Below, one piece after another: positions 1-5,211 of a DNA stretch of 5,211 nucleotides (its first letter is position 1; each line of letters begins with the position of its first letter). Source of the stretch: DTLC01 sp964555645 (GTDB lineage Bacteria > Verrucomicrobiota > Verrucomicrobiia > Limisphaerales > DTLC01); contig CAZKTA010000045.1 in assembly GCA_964555645.1 (NCBI GenBank), positions 1-5,211 of the forward strand. The letters are read 5' to 3'. The notes under the pieces were generated by a model. The model searched no databases. It was not told the DNA's origin and saw only the letters and a list, made by a program, of their open reading frames with translations. Position numbers and translations under genes: made by a program.

Positions 1-257
1 AAGCCGCGGGCATTGGTGTGGCTCAACACATCGCCCCTGGCGTTGTTGAGGAAACCTACGCCGCCCAAACCGCAGAGGTGGGTGACGCTGATCAATTGTC
101 CGTAAGTGGTGTCATAACCATAAGTGGTGACTCTGGCGGAGTCGGTACGACTGGCGAGTGTGCCGTCGTTGGCGCTCCGAAAGCGCTCTGCTCGCACCGC
201 CACACTTGGCCCCTGCCTGACTGAGGAAATCATACGTGCTGTCGGCCGTCTGACCAG
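1..257 (-). pseudogene. RHS/YD-repeat protein fragment, open at the left window edge
   Basis: Reading the minus strand from just after the serpin stop codon to the window edge gives an uninterrupted frame. Its middle reads NDGTLASRTDSARVTTYGYD and then TTYGQLISVTH, and near the edge it reads ARGDVLSHTNARG. This matches the style of YD repeats in RHS proteins (Y-x-YD-x-x-G-x-L-x-x-V), which form large secreted or surface beta-cage shells. The first roughly 35 codons (about 257-150) do not look like RHS. The frame one base over contains a Tyr-Asp stretch (STYDFLSQ) near 212-235, which could mark an older frameshift. The only ATG in frame is at 231-233 and has no ribosome binding site. I therefore read this as the decayed or truncated end of an RHS gene rather than an intact small gene. 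A real gene starting at 233 and continuing to the left cannot be excluded, because its far end is outside the window. Confidence 0.55.
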
Positions 258-1496
258 CTATGGTTTCGATGGGTCCGTTACCCTGCCGAAGAACAGTATG
301 CACCCGCTACGATTTTCCCGGATCAGAAAAATGAAGGGATGATCTACCTTGAACGCTGGCGGCAGGCTGGGCGCGGGGTTATATGTGGCGGCGGCGGCTT
401 CGGTGCCTTCCTCGTTTACCTCCACCCACGTCTTGTGAATCACGTCAGCAATGAAAAAGTTTGTCGCCCCGGTCATGCCGGAGAAGTCCGCAGTCTCGTT
501 GAAAACCGAGGTCATGCCTAGCGCCGTCAATTCCGGCGCGAGCGCAAAGCTTTGCGAGGTTCTGAACCGTGGCAGGGTGACGAGCACTTCCTCCGGGCGA
601 GCCTGGCGGAGTTCTGCGATCCACTGATTCAGATAGCTCGTGGTCAACTCAAGTTCCAAGCCGTGCAGACCATCCACTGCTTCTGGCAGAAGGATAATCA
701 TGGACAGGTCATTTCCCGCATATGGCAGTTCCAGCAGGTTGACGCCATTGGCGCGCACTGTTTTGAAAGCGGCCTTCTGGTGCATCATGGGCACAGTTAC
801 AGTCCGCTCCGGCGCAATGAAGAACGGCGACAGTTTGGTGTCCTGCGGGTTGAACAGGGTTGCCCACCGGCCCTTGAAGTAAACCGCGTTGCACAGGATC
901 AGCCGAGGGTTGAAGGCAAGTTGCTCAATCGGCTTTTTGATCCGTCCGCTTGTCTTCCGTTCAACCCACGAGTTAATCTGGCTGACGGCTTTGGGGGCGT
1001 TGTTGAAGTCCACGGAACGAACCTCCGCTTGGTATCGGATGCGGGTCAAATCCAGAAACTCATTCTCGAATGGGACTCCCGCCTGGCACCAAAGCGAGTG
1101 GGCGCTGGCGAGCGTGACACGATTGCGGCGTTGGACCCTATCCAATTGCGCTGCCAGCGCGCCGAACGCTGCATGGACCTCGTCTTGGGGCAGATTGAAA
1201 TGCAGCGCCTTTGCCATTTCACTTTCTGTTTGCCCGCGCGCGCCGGCATACATCATAGCCAGTGTCGTGGATAGGCTGTGCGGCGCAAAGAACAGATTGC
1301 CCGGCCTGCTTTTCAACTGCTGGTAAAGGTCGAGGGCGAAAGCGGTGTTGCCCGCGACCACTGATTGCATTGCCGGCGTGTTGGTCACAGTTGAATCGGC
1401 CTTGCGGCAGCCGTAAAGCATGACTGCAGCCGCTGCGAATGCAAAGCCGGTCAAGCCTCGCCAGCGCCGGAAACTCTGGATTGACGTGGTTTTCAT
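258..1496 (-). CDS. Serpin-family protease inhibitor, predicted lipoprotein
   Basis: A 412-residue complete serpin. Inhibitory serpins trap a serine (sometimes cysteine) protease covalently when it cuts the reactive-centre loop. Residues 1-30 form a lipoprotein signal: basic RRWR, a hydrophobic stretch, then lipobox Leu27-Tyr28-Gly29-Cys30, so the mature protein should be lipid-anchored in the envelope. Family landmarks follow in order: GNLFFAPHSLSTTLAMMYAG, then NAVYFKGRW, VPMMHQKAAF, LELPYAGNDLSMIILLPE, VTLPRFR, ADFSGMTG, the hinge EEGTEAAAAT (362-371), and the C-terminal HPFIFLIRENRSGCILFFGRV. The small-residue hinge is typical of inhibitory rather than non-inhibitory serpins. The loop after it is proline-rich, and its length leaves the P1 residue uncertain (Leu378 by counting from the hinge). 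The upstream gene ends 35 bases before, which suggests co-transcription. No clear Shine-Dalgarno precedes the ATG, but the signal peptide begins right after it and supports this start. The target protease is unknown. The family call is very secure. Confidence 0.96.
   Translation of the reverse strand: MKTTSIQSFRRWRGLTGFAFAAAAVMLYGCRKADSTVTNTPAMQSVVAGNTAFALDLYQQLKSRPGNLFFAPHSLSTTLAMMYAGARGQTESEMAKALHFNLPQDEVHAAFGALAAQLDRVQRRNRVTLASAHSLWCQAGVPFENEFLDLTRIRYQAEVRSVDFNNAPKAVSQINSWVERKTSGRIKKPIEQLAFNPRLILCNAVYFKGRWATLFNPQDTKLSPFFIAPERTVTVPMMHQKAAFKTVRANGVNLLELPYAGNDLSMIILLPEAVDGLHGLELELTTSYLNQWIAELRQARPEEVLVTLPRFRTSQSFALAPELTALGMTSVFNETADFSGMTGATNFFIADVIHKTWVEVNEEGTEAAAATYNPAPSLPPAFKVDHPFIFLIRENRSGCILFFGRVTDPSKP
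357..413 (-). other. Serpin reactive-centre loop and hinge
   Basis: Codons 362-380 of the serpin. The hinge Glu-Glu-Gly-Thr-Glu-Ala-Ala-Ala-Ala-Thr fits the P17-P8 pattern of inhibitory serpins, where small residues allow the loop to insert into the main beta sheet. It is followed by Tyr-Asn-Pro-Ala-Pro-Ser-Leu-Pro-Pro-Ala. Counting from the hinge puts P1 at Leu378 with Pro at P1'. Counting back from the conserved HPF motif, relative to alpha-1-antitrypsin, puts it two residues earlier because the loop is about two residues shorter. The cut site is therefore not assigned. Confidence 0.75.
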
Positions 1497-1531
1497 GGGT
1501 CTGATTGAGTTGAACCGTGTGTTCCATCACT

Positions 1532-2509
1532 TCATTTGCCAATTAACACGCTGGGAGGTGACGCTGCCGCGCGTTTCTCTTCGACGGTCGAAGCCATGGG
1601 TTTCAATTCCTTGTCCAAGGGGGGCGTGCCGAACAATGCACTTCTCGCCGAATCCAAATAACCCATCAAAGTCCCGGTCCGCAGATCAATGGCAATGTTG
1701 AATTGAGGCATCGCCAACCCGGCGTACTTGGCCGGGATAATGTAATTTGTGATTGGCGGCGCTCCGAGCTGCAAGGATAGGGATACGGACAGGACGGTTT
1801 TGTCTATCCTCGTCCTTTCGATGTAGTAGCCGGGCAGGATGTAGCCCCCACAGCTTATCTGTTCCGCGCGGGTTATTACAAAATTTCGCGGGTCAACCCC
1901 CAAGGCCGAGATGATGGCTCTGGAAACATCCTTGGCGAATCGTGCATCATGGATAAGCGGCGGCATGTTCTTCACGCTGTAGGGCACAATCAATTCGGTG
2001 TCAGGCGCGTCAGAAAGCCGATCCAGATTACGCGGGTTGCCCTGCTCGTCCCGACCGCAAACTTCAAAGTAGTCAATGATCTTCTGTGAAATGTCGCCAT
2101 ATCCGCCCGCAAAAAACCCGAACCTGCATTTATCAGTGGCTACAGAACACGTCAATTCAAGATCTGCCGACATGACCTGTTCAATCGTGAGCGTTGCTCC
2201 CGGAGGGAAAGGAAAGATCGGTGTCCCATGATAATTTGTGATTTTCGATATTGTTTCGACGAATTGGCCAAAGACAGGGAGAACAGTTGTCTTGAGCTTC
2301 TCTCGCAGGTCGAGCGGAATCGAGTCCACAAATTTAACTCTTAACCCTGCCACGCTCACGTATTCCACAGGTGTGTTTGTGTCGGGCAAGCCGGGCGTCT
2401 GTGCAGTCCCGGTGGATTCATTTTGCGCGCCATGTTTCCAGAACAAAAGAACGAGCGCGGCAGCGGCAGCGATCACCAAGCTGACTACGATGTGCTTGTG
2501 TTTGATCAT
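1532..2509 (-). CDS. Hypothetical exported or membrane-anchored protein, 325 aa
   Basis: I do not recognise this family. The protein starts MIKHKHIVVS and has one strongly hydrophobic segment at about residues 7-24 (VVSLVIAAAAALVLLFW). This is either an uncleaved N-terminal anchor or a signal peptide, with the rest outside the cytoplasm. A Thr/Pro/Gly-rich linker (about 30-48) leads into a mixed alpha/beta domain of roughly 270 residues. That domain has four cysteines (in ELTCSV, DKCRFG, FEVCGR and QISCGG) that could form disulfides if exported. Near the end, MPQFNIAIDLRTGTLMGYLD is a likely beta hairpin, and the tail is Lys/Glu/Ala/Ser-rich. The gene begins 27 bases after the upstream gene and ends 35 bases before the serpin, so it sits in the same probable operon. 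The start is supported by the signal segment; no good Shine-Dalgarno is visible. A full-length, undamaged frame makes a real gene very likely, but its function is open. Confidence 0.85.
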   Translation of the reverse strand: MIKHKHIVVSLVIAAAAALVLLFWKHGAQNESTGTAQTPGLPDTNTPVEYVSVAGLRVKFVDSIPLDLREKLKTTVLPVFGQFVETISKITNYHGTPIFPFPPGATLTIEQVMSADLELTCSVATDKCRFGFFAGGYGDISQKIIDYFEVCGRDEQGNPRNLDRLSDAPDTELIVPYSVKNMPPLIHDARFAKDVSRAIISALGVDPRNFVITRAEQISCGGYILPGYYIERTRIDKTVLSVSLSLQLGAPPITNYIIPAKYAGLAMPQFNIAIDLRTGTLMGYLDSARSALFGTPPLDKELKPMASTVEEKRAAASPPSVLIGK

Positions 2510-2536
2510 GGCCGAATCACGCTGCGATACCGTGAA

Positions 2537-3214
2537 TTAGAGGTAGAAAGACCAGTAAAATCGCTTGTCTCCGTGCGTCCTGAAAATGGCTGAATCCAAA
2601 TTCGGATTGTAAATAATCTGCTCCTTGCATGCTTCCAGATAGCCGCGAATCCAAGGATAATAACCCAGTGTGCAATAGACCATCGCCCGGTTGTACAGCG
2701 TCAGTGCATTGTACGGCGTGGTGTAGATATCAATGGGCCTGTCTGTTCCCACCGCCAATGCCCTAGGAAATCGCGCGCCTGACTGGACGCTGTAGATGCG
2801 GTCATACGGAATGCCACATGCTCGGCCGATGGACATCGCAATAGGTTTCCTGAAGTTTTCGGGCAGATCGTAAGAAACGCAGCCGATTACCGCAACGTAG
2901 CGTTTCCAGTTCCTGATGATATCGGGATTAAGATGCGAAACGTTAACCTTGTTGCTTAACACGGCAGCGATTTGATTCCAGTTGATAAAACCACCGCTAT
3001 AGTGATGAGCACCAAATCCTTCTTGGTTGGCATGTCCCCACACCGTGATATGGTCATTCTGGAATGAATTTGTAACCGCAAAAACAGTGAGGGGATAGCT
3101 TGGGTATTGATCAGGCATTGCCACGGTACAGGAGATGCCATAGGAGGCCCGGTATTGTTCTCGTACTGGAAATGGCCATACAAATCGTAACCCCAGATCC
3201 AATCGTAAAGCCAT
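2537..3214 (-). CDS. C-terminal part of frameshifted exported protein, clan CD peptidase-like pattern
   Basis: This 225-codon frame has an ATG at 3214, but its first 20 or so codons overlap the upstream frame and do not look like a natural N-terminus: there is no signal and no ribosome binding site. Credible protein begins near YGISCTVAMPDQ (about residue 25). The core reads NDHITVWGHANQEGFG (His61), then an INWNQIAAVLSN helix, then KRYVAVIGCVSYDLPENF (Cys112), then GRACGIPYDRIY. A hydrophobic strand ending in Gly-His, followed some 50 residues later by a hydrophobic strand ending in Gly-Cys, is the layout of the catalytic His and Cys in clan CD cysteine peptidases (caspases, gingipains, CHAT). 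The usual His-Gly is His-Ala here, and Ala-Cys is Gly-Cys, so activity is doubtful. This part most likely belongs to the same protein as the 604-codon frame just upstream. The peptidase-like reading is an inference from motif layout only. Confidence 0.7.
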   Translation of the reverse strand: MALRLDLGLRFVWPFPVREQYRASYGISCTVAMPDQYPSYPLTVFAVTNSFQNDHITVWGHANQEGFGAHHYSGGFINWNQIAAVLSNKVNVSHLNPDIIRNWKRYVAVIGCVSYDLPENFRKPIAMSIGRACGIPYDRIYSVQSGARFPRALAVGTDRPIDIYTTPYNALTLYNRAMVYCTLGYYPWIRGYLEACKEQIIYNPNLDSAIFRTHGDKRFYWSFYL

Positions 3215-4770
3215 GCGTCATCCACGGTGCGCTTCAGGAAATTGGCCGCGTTTCTGAAGTTCCTGTCCATTGTTGTGTTGCCCGATTGGTCAAGACAGTG
3301 AATCGAACAGTGAAATTCTGGAGTTCGAGGCCCAGGGGCAAGACAAAGAACAAATTGTCCGGCAGCATTCGTAAAGCCCCCGTCGGAGGTTGGGCCAATA
3401 CCCTCCACAAACCTGACCTCCAAGGTTACAGTCACTTCGAACAAATGTCCCGGCTCTACCGGAGCCCCATTCGCCAAGGTGTAATCCCAGCTTTCAGTGA
3501 TGGTGTTATTGGCCGAATCGCCCTCCAAAAGCCTGACGAGCTTATTTGTCGGAGACAACTCGTCTGCCAACTGTGTGATCTGGATTGCATAATGCATCAC
3601 TTGCTGACTGGCTAGGACGTTGGTTGTCACCAAATTAATGGGCAACACCCCGAATTGAGCTACAACCTCCGGGAACTCTGGCCAGCTTATCGCTGAATTC
3701 AGTGACACCGTCTTAGCCACAACAGTTGCTGGCTCGCAGAAGTCCGGGTCGCCGGGTATGCCATAATCAGTGACAATAACCGTCAGTTGGTGCTCAGTCG
3801 TCTGATCAAAATACTGAGCCGGCACATCAATCGGAATCAGCCCTCCCGCTGGCCCATCTTGGGAAAAGCTGACGAGCCGTTGGTCAACGTAAACCTCAAT
3901 ACTTTTAAGGCCCAGCCAGGGCGTAACGTGAACGAACAAGTTGGTCCGCGAACCCGACAAAGTCGTGCCATTAACAACTTCCTCCAGCACGCCGGTGTTG
4001 GGATTCGGCCTAAACAGGACGACACTGGGGTAAGGGCTCCAATTGTGCATGCTCCTCAAACGCAAGAACTCCATTTGACAATTGATGTCCTGTAGCCAGT
4101 AATAGTAATTGGAACTCGCCCCCGGCGTAACAGTACCAGCATAGTCCCAACGGCCCCACTGACTGCCAAACGGGTTATGCTGTCCAGGCTTGAACAGCTC
4201 GAACGAATAGAAATTGGTTGCTACGAGATTCGAAACAAAAAGTGTGTTCGTGCCGTTGCCAGGAACAGGAGCAATGTGAATGAATGGCTGGGGGATGTTC
4301 ACATCCTTGGGCCCGTCTTCTGCCTTCATCCCAAACAGGCCGCCCTCGCCACCTTCCTCACCCTCGCCCGGCAGCGGCGGTCTTTCATCAGCTTGGCTTG
4401 TCAACCCAAGCTCAAGTTCAGCAGCGCGTAGCGCTGCATCAAGCTCGGCTAACGCAGCGTAATCCACCGCGCGATCGTCCACTATGAACGTGCCGGTCTT
4501 GTCCACCCGGTACACCGGCAGCTCAAACTCACGCGCTATAGGCGGCAAAAACGGCCAAGGCGGCTCGTTCTTCTGGACCAACCAAAATGTGCCACTCTCA
4601 GGCACAGCTTCAGCAGGCAGAAGTTTGAGCTGCCCAGTCAAAACACCATCGGTTGTTATTGGTTCGGCAACACTGGGTTGCGCTTTGCTCAGCCAAACGG
4701 CGGCTGCGCAACCGCAAGCCATCACTAACATGCCAAATGCACCTAAGCATTGCCTGATGTTCAAGTTCAT
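2956..4770 (-). CDS. N-terminal part of large exported protein of unknown family, frameshifted near its 3' end
   Basis: A 604-codon frame. Residues 9-27 are hydrophobic (LGAFGMLVMACGCAAAVWL) and followed by polar sequence, which is a secretion signal. Cys19 or Cys21 could be lipidated, but neither has a clean lipobox. Residues 105-128 look like an Ala/Leu/Glu-rich helix, and 134-144 are an acidic Gly/Glu linker. From about 160 to 480 the sequence is beta-rich with many Thr, Asn and aromatic residues. Residues 275-355 (e.g. KSIEVYVDQRLVSF and HQLTVIVTDYGIPG) resemble an Ig-like fold. Natural-looking sequence runs to about residue 542 (QYENNTGP). The last 60 residues, where it overlaps the 225-codon frame, look like out-of-frame translation, so the true product probably continues in that other frame (about 744 residues in total). 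An in-frame stop ten to fifteen bases upstream fixes the first possible ATG. This would be the first gene of the minus-strand cluster. No family is recognised. Confidence 0.8.
   Translation of the reverse strand: MNLNIRQCLGAFGMLVMACGCAAAVWLSKAQPSVAEPITTDGVLTGQLKLLPAEAVPESGTFWLVQKNEPPWPFLPPIAREFELPVYRVDKTGTFIVDDRAVDYAALAELDAALRAAELELGLTSQADERPPLPGEGEEGGEGGLFGMKAEDGPKDVNIPQPFIHIAPVPGNGTNTLFVSNLVATNFYSFELFKPGQHNPFGSQWGRWDYAGTVTPGASSNYYYWLQDINCQMEFLRLRSMHNWSPYPSVVLFRPNPNTGVLEEVVNGTTLSGSRTNLFVHVTPWLGLKSIEVYVDQRLVSFSQDGPAGGLIPIDVPAQYFDQTTEHQLTVIVTDYGIPGDPDFCEPATVVAKTVSLNSAISWPEFPEVVAQFGVLPINLVTTNVLASQQVMHYAIQITQLADELSPTNKLVRLLEGDSANNTITESWDYTLANGAPVEPGHLFEVTVTLEVRFVEGIGPTSDGGFTNAAGQFVLCLAPGPRTPEFHCSIHCLDQSGNTTMDRNFRNAANFLKRTVDDAWLYDWIWGYDLYGHFQYENNTGPPMASPVPWQCLINTQAIPSLFLRLQIHSRMTISRCGDMPTKKDLVLITIAVVLSTGIKSLPC
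3135..3150 (-). other. Probable frameshift point joining the two halves of one gene
   Basis: Reading from 4770, the frame is convincing through Asn-Asn-Thr-Gly-Pro (ending about 3145). The frame one base back is convincing from Tyr-Gly-Ile-Ser-Cys (from about 3142). Adding one base in the run ccgggcctcctatggc would give a smooth Gly-Pro-Pro-Tyr-Gly-Ile-Ser joint. No X-XXY-YYZ slippery heptamer is visible there, so a one-base deletion or a sequencing/assembly error is more likely than programmed -1 frameshifting. The exact base cannot be fixed, because neither frame has a stop between 2956 and 3214. Confidence 0.6.
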
Positions 4771-4791
4771 AAGCCTGTTGTTCGGTTAAGT

Positions 4792-4821
4792 GTTCTATCC
4801 AGGGTTGTCTTGCGGTCGCAA
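4792..4821 (-). promoter_or_regulatory. Weak candidate sigma-70-type promoter for the minus-strand cluster
   Basis: On the minus strand, TTGCGA (4821-4816) and TAGAAC (4797-4792) are separated by 18 bases. Each matches four of six positions of the -35 and -10 consensus. The -10 element lies 21 bases before the ATG at 4770, giving a very short leader. Matches this weak occur often by chance, so this is only a candidate. Confidence 0.2.
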
Positions 4822-4916
4822 CACAGCACAAACACCGCGGCACGGTCATGATGAGGTGCAAACGTTCCGCTGGATTCGGTCTTTGCAGGGCGCGGTCCCA
4901 CGTGCGCCAACGACTC

Positions 4917-4936
4917 GGCCGACGTTGAAGTCGGCC
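4917..4936. repeat. Small inverted repeat (7-bp stem)
   Basis: GGCCGAC at 4917-4923 and GTCGGCC at 4930-4936 are perfect inverted copies around a six-base loop. The hairpin lies 14 bases from the stronger palindrome at 4951 and may be part of the same repeat cluster. There is no following T-run on either strand, so it is not a typical terminator. Confidence 0.45.
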
Positions 4937-4950
4937 CTCCGATTGATTGC

Positions 4951-4979
4951 GGACGGCTGGCCCCAGCCGTCCCTACCAA
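4951..4979 (-). repeat. REP-like palindrome, copy 1
   Basis: GGACGGCTGG (4951-4960) pairs perfectly with CCAGCCGTCC (4963-4972). Read on the minus strand, it is preceded by TTGGTAGGG, so the element begins with a GTAG head followed by a hairpin. That is the arrangement of REP sequences mobilised by RAYT (TnpA-REP) enzymes. It shares 14 of its first 15 bases with the copy at 5029-5056. Confidence 0.65.
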
Positions 4980-5028
4980 CAAATAATTCGGATGCGTGAG
5001 GCAACGCGTCTCTATCTTTTGAGTGAAT

Positions 5029-5056
5029 TTGGTAGGGTCGGCTCGCCGAGCCGACC
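5029..5056 (+). repeat. REP-like palindrome, copy 2
   Basis: GGTCGGCTCG (5036-5045) pairs perfectly with CGAGCCGACC (5047-5056). It is preceded on the plus strand by the same TTGGTAGGG head as copy 1. Where copy 1 has an A-T pair in the stem, this copy has T-A, and both arms changed together. This compensatory difference suggests that the structure is maintained or that both descend from a structured repeat family. Confidence 0.65.
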
Positions 5057-5113
5057 GAAGGTTTAGTTCAAATCTGCCAAGCTTAGACACGTTGCTTTTG
5101 ACAACACACAACA

Positions 5114-5129
5114 CTCTGCGCCTCTGCGC
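5114..5129. repeat. Tandem 8-bp repeat CTCTGCGC x2
   Basis: Two exact, adjacent copies of CTCTGCGC, read as GCGCAGAG twice on the minus strand. Short GCAGAG-type tandem motifs are common between genes in many environmental bacteria. Two units are too few to assign a function. Confidence 0.5.
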
Positions 5130-5185
5130 TTTAATTGCGGACGAGCAGAACCGCATGTTCCTGCAATTGAAAAATGGTCGGTGTG

Positions 5186-5199
5186 CACGCTTTAGCGTG
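5186..5199. repeat. Short hairpin CACGCT-TT-AGCGTG
   Basis: A perfect six-base stem with a two-base centre close to the right window edge, extended by flanking T/A-rich sequence only weakly. It may belong to another family of dispersed palindromes. It is not followed by a T-run, so a terminator role is not supported. Confidence 0.4.
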
Positions 5200-5211
5200 A
5201 AGCGCCTTTGT

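Larger units (their letters stand above)
4951..5056. mobile_element. REPIN-like doublet: two REP-like hairpins in inverted orientation
   Basis: The two related hairpins lie in opposite orientation with their GTAG heads facing a 49-base spacer (4980-5028). Together they form a unit of 106 bases. A pair of inverted REPs around a short spacer is the definition of a REPIN, a non-autonomous element moved by a RAYT transposase encoded elsewhere. No transposase gene is present in this window. Classification rests on structure and needs other genomic copies for support. Confidence 0.45.
4771..5211. other. Intergenic region with palindromes, no supported gene
   Basis: This 441-base stretch upstream of the minus-strand cluster has open frames on both strands, but none has recognisable protein sequence. 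The longest (minus strand, 5156-4767) runs through the palindromes and into the next gene's start, which argues against it. The stretch contains at least four hairpins and one short tandem repeat, described separately. It is the likely location of the cluster's promoter. Confidence 0.6.

Noticed and set aside
552..1274. 240-codon open frame on the plus strand
   Set aside because: It lies entirely antisense to the serpin, whose family match is unambiguous. Its translation has no recognisable features, so it is a by-product of serpin codon usage.
3135..3150. Programmed -1 ribosomal frameshift signal
   Set aside because: There is no X-XXY-YYZ slippery heptamer in the right phase, and I see no obvious strong stem just downstream. 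A mutation or sequence error explains the break more simply.
4177..4789. Several plus-strand open frames of 60-101 codons
   Set aside because: They are antisense to the N-terminal coding part of the large exported protein, and their sequence mirrors its Gly/Glu-rich and Ala/Leu-rich codons.
4951..4972. Rho-independent terminator
   Set aside because: The GC-rich stem is followed by mixed sequence, not a run of T, on both strands, and it has a related inverted copy nearby. That fits a dispersed repeat better.
4946..5143. Direct repeat ATTGCGGACG at 4946-4955 and 5134-5143
   Set aside because: Only ten bases match, with no similarity in the flanks. It could be chance or part of the same repeat background, and is too weak to call an attachment site or target duplication.
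4767..5156. 129-codon minus-strand open frame upstream of the large exported protein
   Set aside because: It runs through the inverted hairpins, has Arg/Ser/Thr-rich low-information sequence and no ribosome binding site, and overlaps the next gene's start codon. It is most likely non-coding.

Overview
The window holds a run of genes on the minus strand, a non-coding region upstream of them (right side) that is rich in palindromes, and a fragment of a repeat protein at the left edge. I see no rRNA, tRNA, CRISPR array or transposase. The mix points to an environmental bacterium, probably Verrucomicrobiota or a relative. It includes secreted proteins of unknown family, a lipoprotein serpin, an RHS/YD fragment, dispersed GC-rich hairpins headed by GGTAGGG, and no clear Shine-Dalgarno sites. 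That taxonomic placement is inference, not proof.

Layout, read 5'->3' on the minus strand. (1) Positions 5211-4771 carry no convincing gene. They hold several hairpins, including two related ones in inverted orientation that together look like a REPIN. (2) Positions 4770-2537 carry a large exported protein of unknown family that is split between two overlapping reading frames. The 604-codon first part has a signal sequence, an acidic linker and beta-rich segments. The 225-codon second part has a His...Cys pattern like that of clan CD (caspase/gingipain/CHAT-type) cysteine peptidases. A single -1 frame change near 3140-3150 would join them into one protein of about 744 residues. (3) Positions 2509-1532 encode a 325-residue membrane-anchored or secreted protein that I do not recognise. 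(4) Positions 1496-258 encode a complete serpin with a lipoprotein signal and an inhibitory-type hinge. (5) Positions 257-1 continue in the serpin's frame after its stop codon with a degenerate RHS/YD-repeat sequence that runs off the window.

The three main genes share a strand and are separated by only 27 and 22-35 bases, so they may form one transcription unit starting just upstream of 4770. All three products appear to leave the cytoplasm. The most interesting reading is a cell-envelope set pairing a possible cysteine-peptidase-like protein with a protease inhibitor. The pairing is inferred from gene order and weak motifs only, and the frame break may mean the first gene is no longer functional.
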